NCBI GenBank assembly: GCA_023078555.1
Contig: CM041197.1
Location: 2,948,501-3,012,500, forward strand
Length of the DNA stretch: 64,000 bases
Reading direction: 5' to 3'
Origin: Ulva prolifera
Taxonomy: Eukaryota; Chlorophyta; Ulvophyceae; Ulvales; Ulvaceae
Shown: in pieces, positions 24,401-34,582 of the stretch
How positions within the stretch are numbered: the stretch's first letter is position 1
Layout: each line of letters opens with the position of its first letter
Position numbers and translations under genes: made by a program
Notes under the pieces: generated by a model
Seen by the model: the letters and a program-made list of their open reading frames with translations, nothing else
What the model was told of the DNA's origin: nothing
Database searches by the model: none

Positions 24401-27400
24401 AAGGGTTTCCACAACAGCGCACATTACAGCATCCAGCTGAATGAACAATACCTGACTGGCCCACAAAGGCCTTGCAAGAGTGGGATGTGTGAGCCAAGCA
24501 TCATCTTCTGACAAGCCTGCATGAGGGCTGCTGATCTGGCATGGCTGGGGGTGATGGAAGTCTAACATATGTGGTCTCGTGAATTCGGAGTTGTCAATGT
24601 CCTTTCAGGACAAGGCTCAGTAAATTTGAGTTTACTTTACTCTACTTTACAGCCACAGCCCTCTGCACCCCCCCCCCCCCCCCCCCCCCCCCCTGACCTC
24701 TCCATGGACACACAGCAGGCCCACCACAGCAGGACCACCACAGCAGGCCCACCACAGCAGGACCACCACAGCAGGCCCACCACAGCAGGACCAACCACAG
24801 CAGGCCCACCACAGCAGGACCACCCAAGGACTGCCACACACATTTCTCACATCATGTGTACGGGAGTGTGTGCAATCTGCACCATGGTGCATGGGTCTGC
24901 AAGCCGGGATCATGACCATTGAGTGCAGCTGCCAGGCTGCAGGTTTATCCTTGGTGCCCGGTGGTAGCTTCCGGTCTGCTTTTTGATATCAGATGTGTTC
25001 ATGGACAGCAGTGCTCACAACATTTGCGGAGTGTTTCGCTGCGACAGCAGACTGTACATAGCAATGCATCCGACCAACGTGGTTCACGTATGTCTCACAT
25101 CGGCATGGCCTCGGTACTGACAATCGGGCAGGTCGACCGCTATGTGTTACTCACCTGCTCCCTGAGCCCCTAGGGCTCAGGTTACGTAAGATGAGCACCA
25201 TGGTGCACCAGTGATGTACTTCACGTAACTTTTCGATTCGGCCGAGCGCAGTGAGTCCGCAGAGTCCGCAGCCTCACGAGTATCACGGCATTGAGAACAT
25301 GAAGGTTTCTATGGGGAAGAGTACCGATGCAGTGACTTGTGAAGTGAACATGTCACGCGTACTGCCGGCCATCACTTGCGTCCTTGTATGGCATGCATAT
25401 TGGGAACGTATATCCACGAACTGCGCTTAGACACGCGCGAGCTCAGCAGATCGGACGGACAAGAATGTGCTCATCGGTGCTCATCGCCGAGAACCTGGGA
25501 CTGCCTCAGCTGACCTCCGAGCATCCGTTTGCAGATGTGAAGTTCCTGAGCTGTAGTCTCAGGCTCACATGCCGTGTGTGGAGTTTTTCTGTGTAGGCGA
25601 CGGCTGGGGCCTCATGGGTTGTGGCTTGCAATGGTTGTGCAGCGGTCTTGTGTGATTCCTGCGGTGGTACCAGCTTCTCCGATGTTGTGCTTTCAACTCA
25701 TGCCGTCTGCTCCTGCGGGCGACTGCCCGGCGAATCTGTGTTTCCCCTGCAGGTCTCGAGCAGGCTGTTCCCATGCATGGTGCCCATGATCAGCAGTGCC
25801 CAACCTGGCCTTCGCAGTGTTTGAGGGGTACCGTGCATGTGTGCAAACGACCAGCCACTCTGCTGATGCTCTTCATGCTCCTGTCAAGCCAGCATGTGTG
25901 AGAACAAGATGACCCAAAATCAGCCTTTCATCGCATCTTCAAAGCAATACATTTACGTATGCATCTGTGTGTGTGCACTTTGTTGAGTGCAACATCTACT
26001 GCCAGTGGGACAGTTACTGGGATTGTCACACATAATGCCTCCATATGTGACACAACAGCGCAGAGGCAAAATCACCATTCTTGTGCTGCTCAAACCCAAG
26101 CCAAGCAAGCCAAGCCGTGGGCACGCTCTTCGGAAGTGCACAGGCAAACCCTCTCTCATGTGGTCGTCCAATACAGTCAAGCCCAGCTTGGCATGCATGG
26201 ACAAAGTGCCAGTATGGCAGCATCCAGGCTCTTGTGGCAGACATCATGCACATGCCAGTTCATCAACCCCTGCCAGGGCATCTGTGCCAGTCTGGCAATG
26301 AGGTGGGAAGGTGACTGCATGATGCTGCAGTATACTTCACTGGTGTAGTTTAGTTCCTAGTTGTTCCTAGTTGTTGCCTTGGCCATCTACCCCCGCAATC
26401 AGAGTTTCCCAGCTCTCAGCCCGCAGCAGGCTTCCTCAGTGCAATGGCGCGTCGGGTTCTGCTTTGGGGTATGCTTGCACTGGTTGCAGTTCGGCTGCGC
26501 TGGTGTGCGGCCGAACACATGCATGGGGTAACTTCAAGCTTGGTTTGTAAATTCAAGTAAATCTGAATTTACTGAGCTGTATTATATTGGACATTGACAA
26601 CTCCGAGTTAAAGGGACCGCATATGCCGGGGTTTGTCGCCCCATAGTAACTCATGGTGTTGTGGTCTGTTTTATTGATGGCATTTTGTTGTACGCATGGG
26701 TTGCTGGCATGAGCTGTGGTGTGAGGGCTGAGATGGTGGTTGGGGGCTGAGATGGTGGTTGTGTTCTTGCGACGTTTGCTGTTCTGGAGCTGCCTGCCTC
26801 TCAGCCTTTGTCCTTGTATCACAGTGCAATGTGAGCCTTCTGAAACCACACCCTGATTCCTACCCACAGCACTGTGCGTGCTCCACACCCCCATGCACGT
26901 GACTCCGGCTCCGGCTCCGACTCCGGCTCAGTCAATTCAGATTTGCTTTACTTGACTTTACTCCAGCCACCTCCCAGTTCATGAACCCGAGCATCGCAGC
27001 CAACACGCCCTCAAACCTGACCCCCGAGTCGTTGTCTGTCCTCTCCCACCTACCTCCCCACTTGCCTGCACCACACGGACAACCTCCCAGGCTCTGTGCC
27101 TATGTGTTGCACCACAGCCCCCCCACGTGAAAGCTGCCTGACACCGCGCCCGAACCGCGTTGCAGGGCCTGCTGGAGGACCCGAGCTACGCGCACGTGAG
27201 CCACACCATCGCGGAGGCGCACGCGTACGCGGACGCCCTGATCGCCTCGCGGCAGCCGCGGCCGCGCCGCGTCGTCTGCGACCAGGGCACCAGCCAGGCG
27301 CGCTTCCTGCTGGCGCGCCTCAACCCGAGCCAGACGCAGATGAACACCGACGGCCAGGCCGTCGGCTCCGTCATCTTCACCGACGACGTCTCGTACGACG

Positions 27401-27438
27401 TCTTCATGGAGCAGCTGCGCGGCCTCATCGTCTCGTAG
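18418..27438 (+). CDS. SEC23: COPII coat GTPase-activating protein SEC23
   Basis: Inner-coat subunit of COPII vesicles; with SEC24 it binds SAR1 on the ER and stimulates its GTP hydrolysis. Exons: 18418-18656, 18800-18986, 19181-19453, 19708-20001, 20917-21339, 21647-22029, 22687-22873, 27166-27438; 2,259 nt, 752 aa. The zinc-finger cysteines are C55, C58, C77 and C80, with the last completed across intron 1. The trunk domain shows [15 protein letters not shown] and [14 protein letters not shown]. Then come FRGTQESTK, a GGPCTMGPG loop, [26 protein letters not shown], a helical segment with [18 protein letters not shown], and a gelsolin-like C-terminus with [36 protein letters not shown] and [14 protein letters not shown]. 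The start is the first ATG upstream of VNLTW. Exon 3 start was set by length agreement with human SEC23A. The exon 5 end is uncertain: a GC donor at 21,340 or GT at 21,331. The last intron is 4,292 bp. Confidence 0.95.
22960..23017 (-). repeat. Dispersed repeat R1, diverged copy
   Basis: On the minus strand it reads gggcaatgtcctcttcagga and, after a diverged spacer, ctttacttggctgaattt. It is recognisable as R1 but poorly conserved in the middle. It lies in the long SEC23 intron. Confidence 0.5.
24581..24650 (+). repeat. Dispersed repeat R1
   Basis: Reads gaattcggagttgtcaatgt, then cctttcaggacaaggctcag, then an AT-rich tail of taaatttgagtttactttac repeated in part. It is one of the fullest R1 copies and lies immediately before the poly(C) run in the SEC23 intron. 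Confidence 0.75.
24668..24693 (+). repeat. 26-nt poly(C) tract
   Basis: Uninterrupted run of 26 C in the SEC23 last intron, between an R1 copy and the 14-bp minisatellite. Confidence 0.9.
24718..24825 (+). repeat. 14-bp minisatellite
   Basis: About seven tandem units of ccaccacagcaggM, the last base alternating a and c so that a 28-bp higher-order period is also visible. One unit carries a single-base insertion (ccaaccacagcagg). It is intronic in SEC23. Confidence 0.9.
26549..26610 (-). repeat. Dispersed repeat R1
   Basis: On the minus strand this reads taactcggagttgtcaatgt, then ccaatataatacagctcagt, then aaattcagatttacttgaat. It is inverted relative to the copy at 24,581, about 2 kb away in the same intron. 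Confidence 0.75.
26921..26963 (+). repeat. Dispersed repeat R1, 3' part
   Basis: Contains ggctcagtcaattcagattt followed by gctttacttgactttactcc. It matches the tail of the R1 family; the 5' half is replaced by a run of ctccgg/ctccga units. Confidence 0.6.
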
Positions 27439-29028
27439 CACCACCACACCCGCCCATGTGCACACGCGCCGCCACGCTCCGCGTCGGCTGCTCGGCACAC
27501 CACCCCCGGCCCCGTGCTCAGCACGCACGTCGCCGTGCTGGGTGTGCGGGATGCACAGGATTGCACATGTAGACACATGCCACCCATGCATGCGTGCCCG
27601 CCGCTTAGAGGTGTGGGTTCGGCATGCGCGGTGCGGGGGCGTGCTGCAGTCCTCCCGGGAACTTCCCCTGCGACGCGGCAGCTGGACGCGCAGCCCAGGT
27701 GGTGGTCCGGTGGCCCGCTGAATGCAGTTCGCCGCTGTTGCAGGTTCGTGCTGTGCGTGCTGTGCAGTGTGGGGGCCGCAGATGTGGCCAGCTGCGCAGG
27801 GCGTTCGAAGGATTGATCGCAGGCTTCGCGTCACAGACGCGGCAGCCGTGAGGCCACATGCATGCGGGTGCGTGTGGTCGTCCAGCGCCGGTTAATGCCG
27901 CAGCCGGAGCCTCAGCGTGTAGCCTCAGGTGGCCTGTAGGGCAAGCAAGGTGTCGGCATTTGCTGGTGGGACACGCGGGGAAGAGATAGGCGACCAGAAT
28001 CTTAGGTATGGTTGATTTACAGGCGTGCATTTCGGTGGGTAGAGCTGGATGCAGCCTACGCGTATACAGCGCATCACCCGACATGGCACAGCCAGCTGGG
28101 TCAGTTTTTAGACGCGGTACCGTGTAACGGTGTGTAGTTCTGATCTCAGTACAGGATACGCCCACTGCTGCGGTCTCAGTAGACCTGGCCCTGACGCTAT
28201 GCACTGCTCTTTTGTCTTGGGATTACATGCGTTGTGTTTGTTACCCGGTCACACGGCGCCATGCGGAACAGCACTGCGCCTCCACAGTATAGTGTACAGT
28301 ATAGTATACAGCAGTTTGCAAGAGCTCCGGCCATCATATGGCAGAAAACCACCGTTTCTTGGTCCACCACAGACGGCCCATGCTTTGATTTAAAATTTTT
28401 AATAATTGGAGCAGTTACGCTCAGAGGACACAGTTCAGAAGGCTATGGAAAAGGGGGAAGAGAATCACAAATAAAGTACGAAGCTGTTGGACAGTACATG
28501 TGTATTTGTAGGCTCCAGAGTGAGGCCTGCGGTGTCCAGACGTCTGGAACCCAAAAACATACCAGTCCCTTTCAACTTCTGAAGCCCTTGATACCTCAAT
28601 CGGTCCTAGTCTTAGTCAAGGATGGAATAACATCACAGGACAGCAGTGCCATTAAAAGGAGCAGCTAACGTGTCTCACATAACATCCTGGTACAATCGAT
28701 CACGGCAGCAACGATCCTCGTACAGGGCACCGGCAAGACTTCTACCCGGTGGATTGAGAAGCCATGGCGCTAGCTGTCCCACTAGCACATGCATACGCGC
28801 CAGGGCAAAGGACTGTTGACCTGCTGAACAGGAGAGTGCAAGATTTCTCGCACCAGGATATACACCTGCTGCAGACGTGAGCTTTGTGCGGGCACATGTG
28901 CAGCGGCACGTACTGGGTGGCGCAAGTGTGCATACGAGTGAATATTCGAACGGGCCTCGGAAGATGTCGCACAAGACTCTAGATCTGTCCAGTCGCAGCA
29001 GCACCTGTTTGCTCTAGCCACGCTGCAC
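27439..29028. other. Downstream of SEC23; no gene recognised
   Basis: About 1.6 kb containing the presumed SEC23 3' UTR and spacer. I see no family match and no open frame with convincing codon bias or splice structure. A short tandem of cagtatagt/gtacagtatagtatac lies near 28,285-28,312. Confidence 0.4.
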
Positions 29029-29042
29029 CACGTGTATATATA
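29029..29042 (+). promoter_or_regulatory. Candidate TATA box with overlapping CACGTG
   Basis: CACGTG at 29,029-29,034 runs directly into TATATATA at 29,035-29,042. It could be the promoter of a plus-strand gene leading toward the Ser/Pro-rich exon at 37.9 kb. This is motif-level evidence only. Confidence 0.3.
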
Positions 29043-31959
29043 CAGGCAGCACGGCGAATCTCTCTCCTACACAAAGTCAATTTACACTATTGGGTGGGTA
29101 GGAAAGGCGAGATCGTCGAGGCTTCGCAGCCGCAAATCATGGGCGCAGAGCGTTCATGGTGCAGCATTCTAGCGCTGTATATGCCGCCAGGACCGGCACT
29201 GCCAACCGCCGTGAAGATGTTGACAAGCGTGACACCTTCACATATCGCTCCACAAACACAGGAGAGGTGCTCGATCGATGTTTTGAAGACGTCATGCCGC
29301 TGGCAAGCCGGTACATGCTCGCTGGCACTGCATCGATGATATCAGGAAGCCACGGACGAACAAGGGGCCTGCCACCCGAGCTGGTTCGCAGGCCAGACAC
29401 GGCACATGCCGTCAGACACATTGTCCATCTGCCGACTCTTGGCAAAAGTCGGCGTGTTTGGATGCTCCTGTGTGTAAGCAGCTGGAGCGTTCATGCGCCG
29501 GCGCCGCAGCTGTGCACACGGGTCAGCGAAAGCCGATGGGCACCGTATACAGTGTATTATATACACTGTGCACATGTGCCACATTCCAGCTTGTAAGCAA
29601 ATGTATCGGCTGTCGTCGGGCAAAGCGTGTCTCCGGGTGCGTACAGACACCATGCCGGTTGGCTCTCCGGTAGTACACAACTGACGGCATGTGGTGCCGC
29701 GCAAGGGTTTCAAGACATTCCAATTGGAGCGATTTGTGGGCATGTGCGTATCCGCGGGACCACCACCGCGATGCGTTCGGCTACGCTGAGAGCCGCGCCG
29801 ACGGTCGCGTAACGATTCGCGTTGCGATATGTGGCCACACGGGCCTGACCACCCACGACATGCGCGGCGAGTGCAGCAGAATCCTGGGGCTGCCTACCGC
29901 CACCACGACGACCAACGAGCTGCACAAAAATGCCCACATCTGAGTTGCATGTGTATTGCACCCTTTCATTTCCCAGGTCGGTGCTTCACTACGGCCATCC
30001 AGCTGCAAACCAGCACAGATTCTTCGCATTGTCAATTGCTGTATCGCGTCAGCATCCTGCACCCAGAGCCCCGGACGCACCTACAGCGTAATTCCAGAGA
30101 CAAACGCTTCAGAAAGGAGTCAATCTCAAGTTGGAGGGTGGCAGCTTGAGCCCAGGCCTCTGGCAAGTGATCTTCACAGATCTAGAGCTGGTGCGTCTCG
30201 GATCCCGACACCAGATAAGTGCTACCGTCTGCATCCAGGAACTTACCCCTGCTGTGAGTGTTGCGCTACTACCTGCATGGGAGCCACGTCTGCAACAGAT
30301 GCTGTCTGCGTCTGATGCCAAGATCGAGTTCGAGGTTGTCGAGGTGCTGAGCGCGTTTTGTGGCAGCTATATACATGCCACTCGCTCTCGCTTGCACTCA
30401 GACGTGATTTCGCATTCACGCCTACACAGGTCAGGGCTGTGACGTGCGGTGGTGTCTGTTTTCAAAATTATGCTTCGTATCGAGCGCGGCTGTATGACCG
30501 AGAGGTCATTCGGGCATCGACGATTTCGTCACTGCGCTCACGTAGAACCACCTGTGTGCCAATGAAATAACCTGGGTTAATGTCTGCTACATCGTATCGC
30601 CATTCCTTCCCCACGTTGCAGCTGCTGGGTCTGCGGCTTAGCTCTACCGCTACTGGCAGCTGTCTACCCGTCAGTGCGATGATGCCGCTAGTTGCCACTA
30701 GATCACTTTCCAATTCCATTCAATTTTACCTTGATTGTGCTGTGGAAGTCGCACTGCATGTTTTCTGGCTTCCTCTCGCGCAGCATTGTTATCTTGGGAC
30801 GACGAACGCCGGATATCGCAGGCTGGCTTTGACTAGGCCTATCTCTGCTGTCGCCTAGGCATGTCATATCGATATTTGCTATGTACATTATGCATCTGTG
30901 CGAAAGGCATGTAACGCTTTCACGTAGAGGCGCAAGCGCCGGGCTATGTCGCCTACTGCTTGCGTAAATGCGGACAATCTACGGATACTAGGCAAGCACT
31001 TCCCGGCTATTGCTGATCCTTTATGAATCTTGATGTGTATGGTGGGCAATTCAGTGTTAGCTGGGCCAACTGCAGCTGCTTGCCGGTCTGAATTGCAGTA
31101 TTATGACTTTTCGGGCGAGCTCATTCCGCTGTCGTCTGCATGCAATGTTGATTGGTAACTCCATGTTTTACTGCGAGTATGCAGTGCTTCCGACTACTCA
31201 CAGCAGTCAGCATTCATTGCACAGGCCTAGGCAGCTCTTGTCTCGCAATTCCTGTGTCGCGTTGTGCATGCGATTGTTCATGGTGACCAAGGCCTCTGCA
31301 TGCTGTACGTGATCGTCGATGCACTCGCCTTCGCAATCCTGCCCTGTCGCGTACCTATAGCTGTGGAACCGTCTGGCTGGCACTGAGAAGCGGTCGCTCC
31401 GCACACTCACCGGTGGCCCTATCCGAGGCAGCAGCGCCGCAAGCAGTTTGCTCCGTTGTGCACACGTGAAAAATGTGGTACAAGGGCCCCCAGGAATCCG
31501 TCCTCTCATATCCGTGCCGCGGCCATGCATTATCGGGCTGACCGGCGTCTGACGCCCTCGTCATGCATGCAGACTTTGCACGATCTTGCATAACCATCCA
31601 ACGTGGCTGCGTCAGCGCTTGGCTGTACTCACAGCTAGATCGCGTGCTGTGCTGGCCGCAGTCACCATGCATGCAATTCCGCTTCAAGAATCAACGGCCT
31701 CACCAAAGCTGCTGTGCAGTCACGTCTTTGCAACTTCCACGAAACGTGCAAAATAGTTACCAGCCCGACCCAAGTGCCACGACGCATATGCTGCTCACAT
31801 CAATGTGCGCATATTATGTGTCGGGAACCGTAAATGGAACGTTTCGGCGTGCGAAGCCGCATGTGTCGACGTCCATCCGTACAGCGCGATGCGTGATGCA
31901 GCTTCTCAGCTGCTGACCTGGGCACGAAACAGCCAATCGGTCCGTCTCGTGAGTGTTGA

Positions 31960-32008
31960 GGGGGGGGGGGGGGGGGTTTGTTTTGTTTTTTTTTTTTGTT
32001 TTTTTTTG
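31960..32008 (+). repeat. Poly(G) then T-rich tract
   Basis: Seventeen G (31,960-31,976) are followed at once by T-runs separated by single G. The purine-to-pyrimidine switch is abrupt and marks a low-complexity block in a gene-poor region. Confidence 0.8.
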
Positions 32009-33631
32009 TTGCCAAATTCGGTGTTCCGGACAGCGGGACCAGTCGGCTGCATGCTGTCCCGGGCTGACGGTGGACTGGATGCCCCGAGTCGTCAGGGCGG
32101 CCTCAAGCTGGAAGCCTTCCGTTGTTCACCCTTCCTACTTCTTGCTACGTAGATCTTGCACATTGGGGACGGGGAAGATACATGGTCCCGCACGTGGCTT
32201 CATGACGTGCACCAGAGGGCCACACATCAGCAGCTGGCACGTGCGCGGATTGCATGTCACGTTTGTACATACCGCAGCTGCCTGGGGCTCTAGAGATCTA
32301 GATCTTCAGGGCGCTTCGCGAGGGGACGAGCTCTTGAACGGATCCGGAGGGGCGCTCGCTGGGGCGGCGACCGATGTGGCCATGCAGCTGTGCACATAAA
32401 CTTGTACATAAATCTTTGTAGATACTGTTGATTCGGATGAGATGCTTTTGTAGTATTTGTCTTCTCCTGTTCACTCTTTTGTAAACCATCTCCATAGATA
32501 CAGCTTGCGATGTGCCTGCATATCACTGCCTTGAAGGGTGCGGCAGTACCAGTATAGTAGGTGCGGTTGTGTGATTGTGTGTGTGTTGCTGTTGATTCTG
32601 ATGAGATTCGGTTTGGGGTTTGTCTTCTCCCTTTCACTCTTGTACAAGACACGTGTACTGAAGACCACACTCTTGTGTACTGATCCACCTGGTCATGCAA
32701 TGGAAGATCATTGCCACAGCATCCACATCTTCCAGTTGTGATGTAAGGAACCAGGGCTACGGCATACTGCTGCATGCAAGCCGTGGCAGAGCCACAGCTG
32801 CTGCATGCTGCTGCCTGTTGCCTGCCTCATGATCTCTGTCGCCTTTGAAAGACTTGCAATTGAAGACCAAACATAAGTTGTCCATATTCAGAGTGGGGCA
32901 GCACGCTGTGGAAGACCAGGCCCATGGCCACGTGCGCCACATCTTGAACAGCTGCTTGGCAACTTGGGGATACACCTGCTCCGGTGATGCAGGACGCTGG
33001 CTGTCCCTCCAGAGGCCTCATCCTATCCTGGCATGCACAGCGCATGCATGCGCACATGCAGCAGCGGGGCGCACGTCAGCTGCAAGCTGCTGCATCGTGA
33101 GCATATGCCTGCATTCCACCACCGTAGATTTATGGACGTGATGGCGGGCACAACACTGGATTGCCACAGCACTCGTCTGTCGGTGTTTGCTGCGACGCCT
33201 GCATGTGATCGGAAGCGCTGCACGTCCGCAGCCGGCTACGTAAGGCTGCATGCGTCTGTTCAATTTGAAATAAGCTTACGGCCACGCGCAGCTCTGCAGA
33301 CTGTCAGCAGAGTCATGATGCGGCATGAGCTGATGATTACATGCACATGTTTTTCGAGAGATGGCAACATGTGCGTGTGACGCCCCAACGGGAACCCAGG
33401 GTGATTCGCCAGCCGCATAAACACGGTATGTGCGCGATTGCTTTGCGGCGGTAGGTGCTGGCACAGTACATCTGAAACGCAGCAGTGACTTCGTGTCGTC
33501 GTCGTCCAGTAAGCTTGCTATTGCTGGTTGGCGATATCGATGCGGGCAGTGCGCTTGTCCACCAACATCACGCACTTAGTCTGCTGCACAAACAGTGCCT
33601 CACACAATCATTTCATGTACATATTATTTCG

Positions 33632-33649
33632 CAGCAGCAGCAGCAGCAG
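33632..33649 (+). repeat. (CAG)6 microsatellite
   Basis: Six perfect CAG units preceded by ttatttcg. The tract would supply repeated CAG acceptors if an intron ends here, but no coding exon was confirmed. Confidence 0.7.
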
Positions 33650-33812
33650 GCTCCCGTGGGCTGGCTCATCTGTGCTTTTCCTGCGCGCATGGCGGCGTCG
33701 CGACTCGCGTGCCGGAAGATCTTTGAGGCTATGTTCGACAGCACTCACGGGCGTCGTAGTACACCCGGGCGTTGAACTCAAGCGTCCGTGGCGCACGATG
33801 TATGTAGTTGCA

Positions 33813-33960
33813 ATGGACAGAGGCCGGGCAGCGAGCCGTTAATAGGAATTCACACGCAAATCCACTCACGCAGTCATGGCACTAGGTCGGGTACGAGCAC
33901 GTACCACAGCCCGATGTACGATGTACGTATGTATGTACGATCATCGCACAGCGCGCGGCG
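33813..33960 (+). repeat. Dispersed repeat R2
   Basis: Matches the reverse complement of 9,578-9,692. Both show ggacagaggccgggca, a cactca-rich middle, catggcacta and cgtaccacagccc in order, followed by a tatgtatgtat run. The six-frame translations of the two copies are also similar. I take that to reflect DNA homology rather than coding. Confidence 0.7.
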
Positions 33961-34502
33961 TTTCCGCTGCAGATCCGTCGTGGAATCTGGACATCTCGTC
34001 CTGTGAAACCTACAGATGCATCGCAGACTTGCCGCTGCCGACTGAGGTCTCGGCCCGCAGCCGGCGCCGCACAACAACACTCATGATCAGACGTGCCTGC
34101 GCAGCTGCGGTGCTGCATGAACATGCCTCCTCTTCTGTTTTTTTGTTCGGTGCACCACGAGTGTACATGGTCCAGGGCTCCGTGTCTCGAGGGGGCTGTG
34201 CGATGCCGCAGAGCCCTGCAGACCAGGCCTGGGATGCCCATGATCCGCCACACGCAGATACTGGTATGGGCGCTGCTCGGCTTCTCGCCACGGCCGTGTA
34301 TGGTCCTGTCCAGGGTGCGCCGGATCTGTGCGTATCTGCACATGGCCTGTGATATGCAGCACGTGTTCGTCTCACCACCAACATGTTGCAACAAAACCTG
34401 TTGTACGCGACACCGGGTAGCGCTCCGGGACCCCTGCAGCGGTGGGTCTTTGTACATACGTTTGACATGTAAACCATGTTCCGAAACCTCACAAGACGGC
34501 GT

Positions 34503-34582
34503 CTGTGGCAATCCAGTGATATGGCCGCTATACCACTGCAAGGATCCAGTGGTATAGCGGCCATATCACTGGATTGCCACAG
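34503..34582. repeat. Perfect hairpin: 36-bp arms, 8-nt loop
   Basis: The left arm 34,503-34,538 starts ctgtggcaatccagtgatat. The right arm 34,547-34,582 is its exact reverse complement, with caaggatc between. It resembles a foldback or miniature inverted-repeat element. Diverged single-arm relatives occur at 47,900 and 51,533. Confidence 0.9.

Larger units (their letters stand above)
22874..27165 (+). other. 4.3-kb last intron of SEC23, repeat-filled
   Basis: The interval is bounded by a donor after SWVKQ and an acceptor before [10 protein letters not shown], both in phase 0. It is several times longer than any other intron placed here. It contains four R1 repeat copies, a poly(C) run, a 14-bp minisatellite and a 12-bp triplicate (gctatgttccat, near 23,150-23,180). 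I found no convincing nested gene. Confidence 0.8.

Noticed and set aside
24718-24825. Regular repeats resembling a CRISPR array
   Set aside because: Units are head-to-tail 14-mers without spacers in a eukaryotic intron, so this is a minisatellite.
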